62,294 nucleotides of DNA, taken from the NCBI GenBank assembly GCA_949739085.1, contig CATIYU010000095.1:1-62294 (forward strand). Reading direction: 5' to 3'. How positions within the stretch are numbered: position 1 is the stretch's first letter; each line of letters starts with the position of its first letter. Shown one piece after another: positions 1-10,305 of the stretch. The DNA comes from an uncultured Eubacteriales bacterium (lineage in GTDB: Bacteria; Bacillota_A; Clostridia; Oscillospirales; Oscillospiraceae). Under the pieces are notes generated by a model that was not told the DNA's origin, ran no database searches, and saw nothing but the letters and a program-made list of their open reading frames with translations. The translations under genes and the position numbers were made by a program.

Positions 1-368
1 ACGGAGCCGAAGTTGCCGTGACCCTCCACCAGCATGTAGCGCATGGAGAAGTTCTGGGCCAGCCGTACCATGGCGTCATAAACGGAGCCGTCGCCATGGG
101 GGTGGTAGTGGCCCAGCACGTCGCCCACGCAGGTGGCGGATTTTTTAAAGGGCTTGTCGCTGGTGAGTCCGCCCTCGTACATGGTGTAGAGGATCCTGCG
201 GTGGACGGGCTTCAGGCCGTCGCGCACGTCCGGCAGGGCCCGGCCCACGATGACGCTCATGGCGTACTGCTTGTAGCTCTCCTCCATCTCGCCAACCAGT
301 TCGCTCTCGGTGATGACCTGGTTGGGAAAGGCGATATCTTCCGGCTTGTAATCTCTGTTGTGTGCCAT
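1..368 (-). CDS. gyrA: DNA gyrase subunit A, N-terminal part (runs off the window)
   Basis: This is the first ~122 residues of GyrA, the breakage-reunion subunit of DNA gyrase, which introduces negative supercoils ahead of replication forks. The start is the ATG at 366-368 (MAHNRDYK), preceded by a GGAGG ribosome site a few bases upstream. Visible family landmarks are [10 protein letters not shown] and [13 protein letters not shown], the quinolone-resistance region. The residue aligning with E. coli Ser83 is Gly (codon GGC). The active-site tyrosine lies outside the window. It follows gyrB on the same strand after a 206-bp hairpin-rich spacer. Confidence 0.96.
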   Translation of the reverse strand, partial: MAHNRDYKPEDIAFPNQVITESELVGEMEESYKQYAMSVIVGRALPDVRDGLKPVHRRILYTMYEGGLTSDKPFKKSATCVGDVLGHYHPHGDGSVYDAMVRLAQNFSMRYMLVEGHGNFGS

Positions 369-399
369 TTGCACCTCCTAATTGCCATAGGCTGTAGGG

Positions 400-556
400 C
401 ATACATACTTTTTCTTGAAAGAAAAAGTATCAAAAAGAACTTTTGTCGAAAGGCTTTCGCCTTTCTCCATGCTTAACCCAATGAAAACATAAAGCAAAAC
501 AACGTTTTGCGCCAAAATTTTCTTTTGATTCTTTTCTTTTATAAAAGAAAAGAATG
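400..556. repeat. Hairpin-rich intergenic element between gyrB and gyrA
   Basis: The 206-bp spacer holds four inverted repeats in a row: 405-416/419-430 (12-bp arms, ATACTTTTTCTT), 448-454/459-465, 494-500/504-510, and a perfect 28-bp palindrome at 528-555 with arms ATTCTTTTCTTTTA. It is A/T-rich and unlike the flanking GC-rich genes. A degenerate copy of the first module occurs at about 40785-40814, which suggests a dispersed intergenic repeat. Hairpins here could also act as terminators or processing sites between the two gyrase genes. Confidence 0.6.
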
Positions 557-574
557 AATGCCCTTCCGTCTGAT

Positions 575-2599
<2,025 letters not shown>

Positions 2600-2625
2600 T
2601 TAAAAGGAGCGAGGGGCGTTTCGCG

Positions 2626-2910
2626 TTATCCGGCTACATCGGGTTTGGAAAAAGGGAACTGGTTCAGACGTCCCTGCAAGGTGGCTGGGGACAGCGGGGA
2701 GAGGTAGACAGCGGGCCAGCTCCCCTTTGGGCAGCACAGGGCAAATGATTTTGGAAGCTCTTCGCCCACGGCGGAGACCATGCCCTCCTCCTCAGCCGCC
2801 CGTAAAAACTCCCGGGTGGCCTTGGCAGTGGAGGCGTTGTCCAGATCAAAGATACCGATAATATCCTCCGCCGCAACAGAAACGCTGCTGCCCAAATGCA
2901 GAAAAAGCAT
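2626..2910 (-). CDS. remB: DUF370 / RemA-RemB family extracellular matrix regulator
   Basis: This is a 94-residue protein of the DUF370 family (YaaB/RemB), small DNA-binding regulators that influence biofilm matrix genes in Bacillus. The N-terminus MLFLHLGSSVSV followed by IIGIFDLDNAS is typical of the family. AGGAGG sits ten bases before the ATG at 2908-2910. Its place between recF and gyrB matches Bacillus yaaB. The C-terminal ~25 residues (SPLSPATLQGRLNQF) resemble the tail seen in YaaB rather than RemA. Its target genes cannot be read from the sequence. Confidence 0.87.
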   Translation of the reverse strand: MLFLHLGSSVSVAAEDIIGIFDLDNASTAKATREFLRAAEEEGMVSAVGEELPKSFALCCPKGSWPAVYLSPLSPATLQGRLNQFPFSKPDVAG

Positions 2911-2927
2911 AGAAAGAATACCTCCTG

Positions 2928-4031
2928 TCAGCGGATGACGCCCTCCCGCACATGAAAGACCCGTCCCGCCAGCATCCGGCTGAGCCGGTCGTCCTCGCAG
3001 CAGGTGATAAACACCTGACCGCCGCCGACGCGGTTCAGGACAAACTCCTGCCGCTTGGGGTCCAGTTCGCTGAGCACGTCGTCCAGCAGGAGGATGGGGT
3101 ACTCCCCCAGAATTTCCCGGTGGATCTCCCGCGCGGCCAGCTTCAGGGAGAGGGCGGCGGTCCTGGTCTGGCCCTGGGACGCGTAGGAGCGGGCGGGAAG
3201 GCCGTTTAGGAGCACCTCTAAGTCGTCCTTGTGGGGCCCGGAGAGGCATTGCCTGCTGGAGATCTCGGCGTAGTGGTGTTCCCTCTGGTGGTTGATGAGC
3301 TGTATTACCAGCAGCTTCAGGTCCCCGAAGGGGTCCTCCACGGTCTTCACGGTTTTATATTGGATCTCCAATTTCTCTTTGCCGCCGGAGCATTCGCTGT
3401 GGGCGGCGGCGGCAAACTGGTTTAGGAGCTTGACGAACCTGGCCCGGTAGTGGATAAGGACGGCCCCGGCCCCGGCCATCTGCAAATTAAAGTCCGGCAG
3501 AGTGGCCAGGAGGTCCGGCCTCTCGCCGCAGTCCCGGAGAATGCGGGTCTTGTGCTCGTGGAGCCGCTGGTACTCGGCCAGGGCGGCCGCATACTTGGGC
3601 CGGAGCTGGGAGAGGGACGCGTCCATGAATTTCCGCCGGGCGGCGGGTCCCTCCCGGATGAGATGCAGGTCCTCCGGACAGAAAAAGACGGTATTCAGGG
3701 CCTGGCTCAGGTCGGAGGCGGCTTTTACCGGCACTTTGTTGATGGTGATTTTCTTCTTTCTGCCGTAACCCGCCTCAATACGGCTTACAAACTGCCTGCC
3801 CCTGGCGTATATGCTCCCCTCCAACAAGAACCCATCCTGATCGAAGCGGACGAGTTCCCGGTCAGTCCGGGTGCGGTGGCTCTTTCCGCCGGAGAGGCAG
3901 ACCATGGCTTCCAGGAGATTGGTTTTCCCCTGGGCGTTGTCGCCGCAGATGACGTTGCACACGGGGTCGAACTCCGCCGACTGCCCGGCATAGTTGCGGA
4001 AGTCCTCCAGATAAAGGCTTTCAAGGCGCAT
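2928..4031 (-). CDS. recF: DNA replication and repair protein RecF
   Basis: RecF is an SMC-like ATPase that loads RecA at single-strand gaps with RecO and RecR. The 367-residue length is standard. The N-terminus (MRLESLYLEDFRNY) leads into the Walker A motif GDNAQGKTNLLEA. The ABC signature region is SQGQTRTAALSLKLA, and Walker B with D-loop is LLLDDVLSELD. The start overlaps the end of yaaA by 11 bases, which implies translational coupling. The gene lies 17 bp upstream of remB. Confidence 0.97.
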   Translation of the reverse strand: MRLESLYLEDFRNYAGQSAEFDPVCNVICGDNAQGKTNLLEAMVCLSGGKSHRTRTDRELVRFDQDGFLLEGSIYARGRQFVSRIEAGYGRKKKITINKVPVKAASDLSQALNTVFFCPEDLHLIREGPAARRKFMDASLSQLRPKYAAALAEYQRLHEHKTRILRDCGERPDLLATLPDFNLQMAGAGAVLIHYRARFVKLLNQFAAAAHSECSGGKEKLEIQYKTVKTVEDPFGDLKLLVIQLINHQREHHYAEISSRQCLSGPHKDDLEVLLNGLPARSYASQGQTRTAALSLKLAAREIHREILGEYPILLLDDVLSELDPKRQEFVLNRVGGGQVFITCCEDDRLSRMLAGRVFHVREGVIR

Positions 4032-4236
4032 AGACCACCTGAAGCTCCCGCCCTTGGAATTGGACTACGTCGCCAGGGCGCAGCTTTTTCCCCCTCTGGG
4101 TGCAGATCTGGCCGTTCACGAATGCCTGTCCGTCCTGTATGAGCACCTTAGCTTCCCCGCCGGTGGCGGCCAGGCTGCTCAGTTTAAGGAGGTCCTGGAG
4201 CTTGATATATTCCGTTGTAATGGCAATTGTTTCCAT
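4021..4236 (-). CDS. yaaA: S4-domain RNA-binding protein YaaA
   Basis: This 71-residue protein is essentially one S4 RNA-binding domain (LQDLLKLSSLAATGGEAK, then VNGQICTQRGKKLRPGD). It belongs to the YaaA/RlbA family, which sits between dnaN and recF in most Firmicutes. In Bacillus the protein has been linked to ribosome assembly. It overlaps recF by 11 bases and starts 17 bases after dnaN. The ribosome site is weak, so translation may depend on coupling to dnaN. Confidence 0.92.
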   Translation of the reverse strand: METIAITTEYIKLQDLLKLSSLAATGGEAKVLIQDGQAFVNGQICTQRGKKLRPGDVVQFQGRELQVVYAP

Positions 4237-4252
4237 GATTCAGTATATCCAA

Positions 4253-5365
4253 TCAGCTGTTTTTCAGACGCACGGGAAGCACCATATAGAGGAACTTCTC
4301 CTCCCCCTCCACGGGGGTGATGACGCAGGGGGAGATGCCGGTGTTCAGCTCCAGGCACACCTGGTCCGCCGGGGCGTACTTAAGGGCCTCCATAAGGTAG
4401 CGGTTGTTAAACCCGATCTCCAGGCCGTCCCCGTCTCCGGACACCCGGCAGATGTCCTTTGCCTCTCCGATGGCGGTTTTCGCGGACAAAAGAACCTGGT
4501 CCTTTTGGAAGATGCAGCGCACGGGGCTTTTCTGCTTGTCGGACACCACCACGGACACCCGGTCAATGGAGTCAATGAGAGTTTTCGTTCCCGCGGTGAT
4601 CCGGATGGGATTGCTTCTGGGGATAGCGGTCTTGTAGTCCAGGAATTCCCCCTCCAGCCTGCGGCAGATGAGCTGGGTTTTGCCGGCTTCAAAGAGGAGA
4701 TGCCGTTTTCCCAGGGTAATGGCGATGGGGTCCTCCACGTCTTCGCAGATTTTTTCCACCTCATTGAGGGCGGCGCCCGGGGCGACAAACCGGAACGCGC
4801 CGCTTCCGGCGCTCTCCAGGGGTTCCCGGCGCAGGGCCAGCCGGAACCCGTCCACGCTGACTACAGTTAAAGTGTTTTCGCTGATTTCAAACAGGGACCC
4901 AGTGTGAATGGGTCTGGTTTCGTCGGAGGAGACGGCGAAGGACGTCTCGGAGATCATGGCCCGGAGCACGTTTTGTTGGATCTGGATGGAGAATTCGTCC
5001 TCCACCTCCGGCAGTTCTGGGTAGTCGGCAGCGGAGAGGGCCTGAATGTTGTCGTAAACAGTATCTCCACAGATGAGGGTAACATTCAGATTTTCGTCGG
5101 AGGAGAAGGCTACCACGTCGTCGGGGAGGCGGCGGATGATGTCCGCCAGGAGCCGGGCGGAGAGGACCAGGGAACCTTCCTCGGTAACGCTGGCCTCCAC
5201 CTCTGTCCGGATTCCGGTATTCATATTGTAGCCAGAGACGGTGAGGGCGGTTTTAGCTTGCAGCAGCACGCCTTCCAGGGCGGGGATGGAGCTTTTAGGG
5301 GCGACAGCCCTGGACGCGGTGTTAACAGCGGACTGTAGAATAGATTTTTCACAGGAAAACTTCAT
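4253..5365 (-). CDS. dnaN: DNA polymerase III subunit beta (sliding clamp)
   Basis: The beta clamp is a ring-shaped dimer that tethers the replicative polymerase and other partners to DNA. The protein has 370 residues, the usual three-domain length, beginning MKFSCEKSILQ. Typical clamp stretches include VSGYNMNTGIRT in domain 1 and the C-terminal hydrophobic-pocket segment ending MVLPVRLKNS. An AAAGGA ribosome site precedes the ATG at 5363-5365. It is the first gene after dnaA and the origin, transcribed in the same direction. Confidence 0.97.
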   Translation of the reverse strand: MKFSCEKSILQSAVNTASRAVAPKSSIPALEGVLLQAKTALTVSGYNMNTGIRTEVEASVTEEGSLVLSARLLADIIRRLPDDVVAFSSDENLNVTLICGDTVYDNIQALSAADYPELPEVEDEFSIQIQQNVLRAMISETSFAVSSDETRPIHTGSLFEISENTLTVVSVDGFRLALRREPLESAGSGAFRFVAPGAALNEVEKICEDVEDPIAITLGKRHLLFEAGKTQLICRRLEGEFLDYKTAIPRSNPIRITAGTKTLIDSIDRVSVVVSDKQKSPVRCIFQKDQVLLSAKTAIGEAKDICRVSGDGDGLEIGFNNRYLMEALKYAPADQVCLELNTGISPCVITPVEGEEKFLYMVLPVRLKNS

Positions 5366-5399
5366 AGCGTGGCGTCCTTTCAGATTTTTTGGTTCAGGA

Positions 5400-5666
5400 G
5401 GTATAATTTCCCTCCCAGAAGCATAAGCTTATATATTTTAGCAGTGGGAGCAGTAGGGCGAAAAAATGTGGAAACCGGCGGATTTCCCTTGAAACGACAG
5501 GAAATTTTTGTACACAGGGGGCTGTGGAAATTCCTTCCGTTTCTCCACAGTTTTCCACAGCCCCGAGACCCGCTGTATTTATCCACATACCCTGTGGAGA
5601 GAATTTTGTTAAAATTGTGGAAAACGTCGGGGAAAATGTGTAAAACCGGCGGACCGGTTTCCGGGG
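5400..5666. other. oriC: Probable chromosomal origin oriC (DnaA-box cluster)
   Basis: The 301-bp dnaA-dnaN spacer carries a perfect DnaA box, TTATCCACA, at 5579-5587. One-mismatch copies lie at 5508-5516 (TTGTACACA), 5541-5549 (TTCTCCACA), 5551-5559 (TTTTCCACA), and on the minus strand at 5616-5624 and 5637-5645 (TTTTACACA). Weaker minus-strand matches lie at 5467-5475, 5523-5531 and 5593-5601. A short AT-rich stretch near 5425-5445 on the dnaN side is the best candidate for the unwinding element. Gene polarity flips at dnaA, consistent with bidirectional replication from here. The exact unwinding site is inferred. Confidence 0.88.
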
Positions 5667-6980
5667 CTATTTGCTGGAATTGATGTTGGTGATAATGGCC
5701 TTTACGGTGCCAGAGTAGTTGGAGTCGGTTTTCATCTTTTTCTCTACTTTCCCAACGGAGTTGTAGACGGTGGAGTGGTCCCTCCCGCCGAAGATCCGGC
5801 CTGTGTCGTCCAGGGACAGGCTGGTGAGGCGGCGGATCAGGTACATGGCGATCTGCCGGGCGTTTAGGCAGTCTCTGCTGCGGGACTGCCCCTTAATCTG
5901 CTCCTCTTCGATACGGAAGTACCGGCAGACCTCCCGGATGATGACCTCCGGGGTGATGATAAATTCGCTGGACTTGCTCATGTCCTGGATCGCCCGGTCC
6001 ACGGTCTCCCGGTTGATGTCCACGCCGTCCAGGTCCCGGTAGGCTTTGATCTTCTTGACGGTGCCTTCCAGCTGCCGGACGTTGGCGGTAATTTTGTTGG
6101 CGATGTAGTGGGCGATTTCGTCGGAGAGGAGGAACCCCAGCTGAGCGGCCTTGTTTTTGATGATGGCCACCCGGGTTTCCAGTGCTGGGGGCTGTACGTC
6201 GGCCATCAGGCCCCACTCAAAGCGGGTCCGGAGCCGGTCGTCCAGCTGGGCCATCTCGTGGGGAGGCCGGTCGGAGGTGAGCACAATCTGTTTTTTGCTC
6301 TCGTAGAGGGTGTTGAAGGTGTGGAAGAACTCGTTCTGGGTCTCTACCTTACCGGCGACAAACTGGATGTCGTCCACCAGCATCAGGTCGGCTTCCCGGT
6401 ACTTGGTGCGGAAGTCCCCGGCCTTTCCGGAGCGGACGGACTCAATGAAGTCGTTGATGAACTCGTCGCCTTTGATGTAGAGGATTCTGAAATTAGGGCT
6501 GTTCTGCCGGATGACGTGGGCGATGGCGTAGAGGAGGTGGGTTTTTCCCAGACCGGAGTCGCCGTAGATAAAGAGGGGGTTGTAGTGCTGGCCGGGCGCG
6601 TCGGCCACGGCCCTGGCGGCGGAGCAGGCCAGGCGGTTGGAAGGGCCGATCACGAAGGTCTCGAAGGTGAATTCGCCGCTCTCCATCAGGGAGGTGGGCT
6701 TCTGTTCCTCCTTGTTCTGGTACTGGCGGAGCATATTGTCGTCCAGGAGCCGCACGGCGATGTCGGCGGAAAAGATGTCCTTAAGACCGGCCTCGATGCT
6801 GGGGAGGAAGCGGTCCTGAATATTGGTGCGTTTAAAGCTGTTGGGGCAGTGGAGCACCAGCGTGTTTCCCTCCAGAGCGACAACGGTGGTTTCGTCGAAC
6901 CAGGTTTTGATGGTGGTCTCGGAGAGATCCTCCCGCATTCTGGTCAAGATCATGGACCAGATATCGGAAACAGATTGCAT
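5667..6980 (-). CDS. dnaA: Chromosomal replication initiator DnaA
   Basis: DnaA is the AAA+ initiator that binds oriC boxes and melts DNA. The ATG at 6978-6980 gives 437 residues (MQSVSDIWSMIL) and follows a GAAAGGA ribosome site; an upstream in-frame extension overlaps the promoter and is discarded. Domain I is at the N-terminus. The AAA+ core has Walker A GDSGLGKTH and Walker B LMLVDDIQF. The C-terminal helix-turn-helix has the signature GRDHSTV. A short linker (domain II) makes the protein slightly smaller than B. subtilis DnaA. The upstream neighbours differ from the usual rpmH-rnpA side. Confidence 0.97.
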   Translation of the reverse strand: MQSVSDIWSMILTRMREDLSETTIKTWFDETTVVALEGNTLVLHCPNSFKRTNIQDRFLPSIEAGLKDIFSADIAVRLLDDNMLRQYQNKEEQKPTSLMESGEFTFETFVIGPSNRLACSAARAVADAPGQHYNPLFIYGDSGLGKTHLLYAIAHVIRQNSPNFRILYIKGDEFINDFIESVRSGKAGDFRTKYREADLMLVDDIQFVAGKVETQNEFFHTFNTLYESKKQIVLTSDRPPHEMAQLDDRLRTRFEWGLMADVQPPALETRVAIIKNKAAQLGFLLSDEIAHYIANKITANVRQLEGTVKKIKAYRDLDGVDINRETVDRAIQDMSKSSEFIITPEVIIREVCRYFRIEEEQIKGQSRSRDCLNARQIAMYLIRRLTSLSLDDTGRIFGGRDHSTVYNSVGKVEKKMKTDSNYSGTVKAIITNINSSK

Positions 6981-7040
6981 AGGCTTGCTTCCTTTCTCTC
7001 TTAATGACGTAACTGGGCGGGCTTCCAAATATTCCAGACT

Positions 7041-7069
7041 AGTATACCAAAAAACGCGTCTGATTGCAA
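7041..7069 (-). promoter_or_regulatory. Sigma-A-type promoter of dnaA
   Basis: On the minus strand, TTGCAA (7064-7069) and TATACT (7041-7046) are separated by 17 bases, about 60 bases before the dnaA ATG. The match to the -35/-10 consensus is good and decides against the longer dnaA reading frame. Confidence 0.75.
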
Positions 7070-7183
7070 CAGACACTTATTCTAATAATAAGAGAAAAAA
7101 GGGGGACAGAATTCTCTATCTCACCGGACGGGAAAAATTTTTCCCAGCAGGAAAGAATTCACCGTTCTTTCATAGATTTCGCA

Positions 7184-7211
7184 TTGCTTTTCCTGTAGAA
7201 TCTGTTATACT
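7184..7211 (+). promoter_or_regulatory. Sigma-A-type promoter of zapA
   Basis: TTGCTT (7184-7189) and TATACT (7206-7211) are spaced by 16 bases, 54 bases before the zapA ATG. Together with the dnaA promoter it forms a divergent pair in the 285-bp dnaA-zapA spacer. Nothing else is evident there apart from an AT-rich stretch around 7070-7105. Confidence 0.65.
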
Positions 7212-7265
7212 TCATTGTGGAATATTGTGGGCCGTCCCATAGGAATAGAAAGAGGAGGAGACGAA

Positions 7266-7586
7266 ATGGCGAACCGGATTACAGTCACCATCTGCGGTGA
7301 GGACTACACCCTCATGGCGGAGGAGAGTCTGTCCTATATGCAGAAGGTGGCTGCCTTGGTGGATACGCGGATCAGCGAGATCATGGCTTCAGGCCGGGTC
7401 AGCCGTCTGGACGCGGCGGTTTTGACGGCGGCGAATCTGGCCGACGAGCTGATGAAGCAGCAGAGCAGCGCGGAGAATCTCCGCAGCCAGCTGAAGGGCT
7501 ATTTGGACGACGTAAACAAGGCGAAGGCGGAGCTGAGCGAGTGCAGGCGGGAGCTGATGAAGCTCCAGCAGCAGCGGAAGAACTGA
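7266..7586 (+). CDS. zapA: Cell division protein ZapA
   Basis: ZapA is a small coiled-coil protein that bundles FtsZ filaments at midcell. The ATG at 7266 gives 106 residues and follows an AGAGGAGGAG ribosome site; an upstream in-frame extension to 7215 overlaps the leader and is not needed. The N-terminal globular part contains VTICGEDYTLMAEE, typical of ZapA. From about residue 60 the sequence is a helical coiled coil (SAENLRSQLKGYLDDVNKAKAEL). The U32 peptidase gene follows after four bases, so the two are probably co-transcribed. Confidence 0.9.
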   Translation: MANRITVTICGEDYTLMAEESLSYMQKVAALVDTRISEIMASGRVSRLDAAVLTAANLADELMKQQSSAENLRSQLKGYLDDVNKAKAELSECRRELMKLQQQRKN

Positions 7587-7590
7587 GGCC

Positions 7591-9672
7591 ATGGAACTGC
7601 TCTCGCCAGCCGGCCACTGGGAATCTATGGAAGCGGCGGTCCAGAACGGCGCCGGCGCCGTGTATCTGGGCCTGGAGGACTGCAACGCCCGCCGCGGCGC
7701 GAAAAATTTCACCTCCGCGGAGTTTCCGGAGGCGGTTCGCTACTGCCATCTCCGGGGAGCAAAGGTGTACCTTACAGTAAATACCCTCCTCACGGACCGG
7801 GAGCTGCCGGTTGCGGAGGGTCTTCTGCGGCTGGCCAGCGCCTCCGGGGCGGACGGCGTCATCGTCCAGGACTGGGGTCTGGCGGCACTGGCCCGGGCCG
7901 TTGTGCCGGACCTGCCCCTCCACGGCAGCACCCAGATGACCGTCCACTCCCTGGCGGGCGTGGAGCGGGCGGCGTCTCTGGGCATGAACTGTGTGGTTCT
8001 GAGCCGGGAGCTCTCCCGGGAGGAGATCGCCCACATCTGCCGGCACAGCCCCATCAAAATTGAGGTCTTTGCCCACGGGGCCCTCTGTATGTGCTACTCC
8101 GGCCAGTGTGCCATGAGCGCCCTCATCGGGGGCCGCAGCGGGAACCGGGGCCTCTGCGCCCAGCCCTGCCGCCTGCCCTGCCGGGTGGACGGCGGCAGGA
8201 GCGCCCACCCCCTGAGTCTGAAGGACGCCAATCTCTCCGCCCATCTGGGGGAGCTGGAAGACATGGGGGTGTCCATCCTGAAGCTAGAAGGCCGCATGAA
8301 ACGGCCGGAGTACGTGGCGGGGGTCACCCGCGTCTACGCCGCCCTTCTGCGGGAGCGCCGCCTCCCCACGCCGGAGGAGCTGGACCAGCTGGCCATGGCC
8401 TTTTCCCGGGACGGCTTCACCGAGGGCTACTGGCGGGGCCGCACGGGCCCCGGCATGTTCGGGGTCCGTCCGGAGAACGCCCCCAGCCCGGAGGAGCTGT
8501 TCCGGGCGGCGAAGGCGGCCTATAGCAGGGGGGATCTGCGCCGGGTGCCGGTGTCTCTCGCGGCGGAAATTCTTCCCGGCGCGCCCAGCCGCCTGACGGC
8601 GCGGGACCCGGAGGGCCGGGAGGCCCAATCGGAGGGCCCTGTTCCGGAGGGGGCCCGCAGCCGTCCCCTGGCGGCGGCGGACGTGAAGGCCCGGCTCTCC
8701 AAGACTGGCGGCACAGTGTTCTGCCCCTCGGAGGTGGCGCTTACGCTGGGAGAAAATCTCTCCCTTCCGGCCAGCGCCCTCAACGCTCTCCGCCGGGACG
8801 CCCTGGACCGCCTCTCCACATTGCGTACCCAGCTTCCTTCCCGCCGGGAGCGGCCCGCCCCTCCCCTGCCGGAGGACGCCTCTCCCCCGGGTCCGCCCCG
8901 GCTCACTGTCTCCCTCGCCTGCCCGGAGCAGTTGACGGCCCTCCTTGCGGACCACGCCGCTGTGATCTACGTCCCATTGGAGCGCATAGAGGAGTTTCCT
9001 GTTCTCTCCGGCCCGGCGGAGTATTGCGCCGCCCTCCCCCGCGTCTGTAAGGACTGGGAGGAACCGGCCCTTCTCCGCCTGCTGGAAGCGGCTCGTGAGC
9101 GGGGCTGCACCTCTCTGTGCGTCCAGAATCTGGCCCATCTGCGCCTTGCGGAGCGGCTGGGCCTGCCCGCCCGGGGCGGCTATGGCCTCAACGTGTTTAA
9201 CAGCCGTTCCCTGGCCTGTCTGAGGGACTGGGGCCTTCTCAGCGCGGCCCTCTCCTTTGAGCTGCGGCACGAGCAGATCCGGGATCTGGCAAAACCCCTC
9301 CCCTGTGAGGCGGTGGTCTATGGCCGTCTGCCTCTGATGGTGACGGAGAACTGCCTTGTCTCCAACGCCAAGGGCTGTGCCGCCCGGAATTTGGCGGGCC
9401 CCTGCCGCCAGCCCCACTGGCTTACGGACCGCCAGGGGGAAAAATTCCCGCTCTACCCAGTCTTCGGCTGCCGCACGGAGATAGAAAACAGCAAAATCCT
9501 CTACCTGGCGGATAAACCGGAGTACCGGCGCTGCGGCCTTTGCTACGCCCAGCTGCGCTTCACTGCGGAGCCGCCGTCTGTGTGTGAATCGGTGTTCCGG
9601 CAGTATGAGGAGGGCGCTCCGGACAGGCCGGAGCATTTCACCCGGGGCCTGTTTTACCGGGGGGTAGAGTAG
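7591..9672 (+). CDS. U32-family peptidase-like protein (RlhA/TrhP type)
   Basis: This 693-residue protein begins MELLSPAGHWESMEAAV, a typical U32 N-terminus. The conserved block with RGLCAQPCR carries cysteines that in relatives bind an iron-sulfur cluster. The length and a divergent middle domain (about residues 330-480) match the RlhA/YdcP-type architecture rather than the short TrhP type. Characterised relatives hydroxylate RNA (RlhA on 23S rRNA, TrhP on tRNA), so peptidase activity is doubtful. A second cysteine set near the C-terminus (NCLVSNAKGC, RRCGLCYAQ) is also present. The exact substrate is not determinable. Confidence 0.82.
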   Translation: MELLSPAGHWESMEAAVQNGAGAVYLGLEDCNARRGAKNFTSAEFPEAVRYCHLRGAKVYLTVNTLLTDRELPVAEGLLRLASASGADGVIVQDWGLAALARAVVPDLPLHGSTQMTVHSLAGVERAASLGMNCVVLSRELSREEIAHICRHSPIKIEVFAHGALCMCYSGQCAMSALIGGRSGNRGLCAQPCRLPCRVDGGRSAHPLSLKDANLSAHLGELEDMGVSILKLEGRMKRPEYVAGVTRVYAALLRERRLPTPEELDQLAMAFSRDGFTEGYWRGRTGPGMFGVRPENAPSPEELFRAAKAAYSRGDLRRVPVSLAAEILPGAPSRLTARDPEGREAQSEGPVPEGARSRPLAAADVKARLSKTGGTVFCPSEVALTLGENLSLPASALNALRRDALDRLSTLRTQLPSRRERPAPPLPEDASPPGPPRLTVSLACPEQLTALLADHAAVIYVPLERIEEFPVLSGPAEYCAALPRVCKDWEEPALLRLLEAARERGCTSLCVQNLAHLRLAERLGLPARGGYGLNVFNSRSLACLRDWGLLSAALSFELRHEQIRDLAKPLPCEAVVYGRLPLMVTENCLVSNAKGCAARNLAGPCRQPHWLTDRQGEKFPLYPVFGCRTEIENSKILYLADKPEYRRCGLCYAQLRFTAEPPSVCESVFRQYEEGAPDRPEHFTRGLFYRGVE

Positions 9673-9724
9673 ACGAAAAGTATATTTTACAAATAAGATA
9701 ACATATAGTAAAAGGAAAACCGCT

Positions 9725-10171
9725 ATGAAACTGCAAATCAAGCCCCTGTCTCCAAAGATTGGCCGGGAGATTCCCCTCCCCTACTACGCCACCCAGGGCG
9801 CGGCGGCTCTGGACCTCCACGCCTGTATCGACGCCCCGGTGACCATTCCCGGCGGCGGCCGGGCGCTGATTCCAACGGGCATCGCGGTGGCGATTATGGA
9901 GAACCACGTGGGCATAGTGGCGGTCCGCAGCAGCATGGGCATCCGCAACGGCGTCACCCTCAGCAATGGTGTGGGCGTCATCGACAGCGACTACCGGGGC
10001 CCGCTGGGGGTGGGCCTGCACAACCTGAACAAGGAGCCCTATACCGTCCAGCCCGGGGACCGGATTGCCCAGCTGATGATCGTGCCGGTGACCCGCCATG
10101 AGATCGAGGTGGTGTCAGAGCTGCCGGAGACGGAGCGCGGGGCGGGCGGTCTGGGTTCCACCGGCCGTTAA
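9725..10171 (+). CDS. dut: dUTP diphosphatase
   Basis: This trimeric dUTPase hydrolyses dUTP to dUMP, which keeps uracil out of DNA and supplies dTMP synthesis. The 148-residue length is standard. All five motifs are recognisable: GAAALDLHA (1), VRSSMGIR (2), NGVGVIDSDYRGPL (3), RIAQLMIVPV (4) and the P-loop-like GAGGLGSTG (5). Motif 5 has Leu where Phe is common. An AAAGGAAAA ribosome site precedes the ATG. It stands 52 bases after the U32 gene. Confidence 0.95.
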   Translation: MKLQIKPLSPKIGREIPLPYYATQGAAALDLHACIDAPVTIPGGGRALIPTGIAVAIMENHVGIVAVRSSMGIRNGVTLSNGVGVIDSDYRGPLGVGLHNLNKEPYTVQPGDRIAQLMIVPVTRHEIEVVSELPETERGAGGLGSTGR

Positions 10172-10184
10172 AGACAACCATCTC

Positions 10185-10214
10185 TTTCCACAAAGAGGCG
10201 GCTTTTTGTGGAAA
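10185..10214. terminator. Hairpin downstream of dut, possible weak terminator
   Basis: The arms TTTCCACAAA (10185-10194) and TTTGTGGAAA (10205-10214) are perfectly complementary around a 10-base loop. The loop contains a T5 run, but no long U tract follows the stem. It may attenuate dut transcription before maf. Confidence 0.35.
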
Positions 10215-10305
10215 ACCCCGCGTATTTTGCGCCAGAAAACAGGGCTTGCGCCCTGTGTTACGGTTCTTTTTCCTGAATGTATACCAAAAAAAGAGGTAAA
10301 TGTGC

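Noticed and set aside
7216..7224. DnaA box upstream of zapA
   Set aside because: TGTGGAATA has two mismatches to the box and no neighbours of similar quality; the cluster at 5508-5645 is far better.
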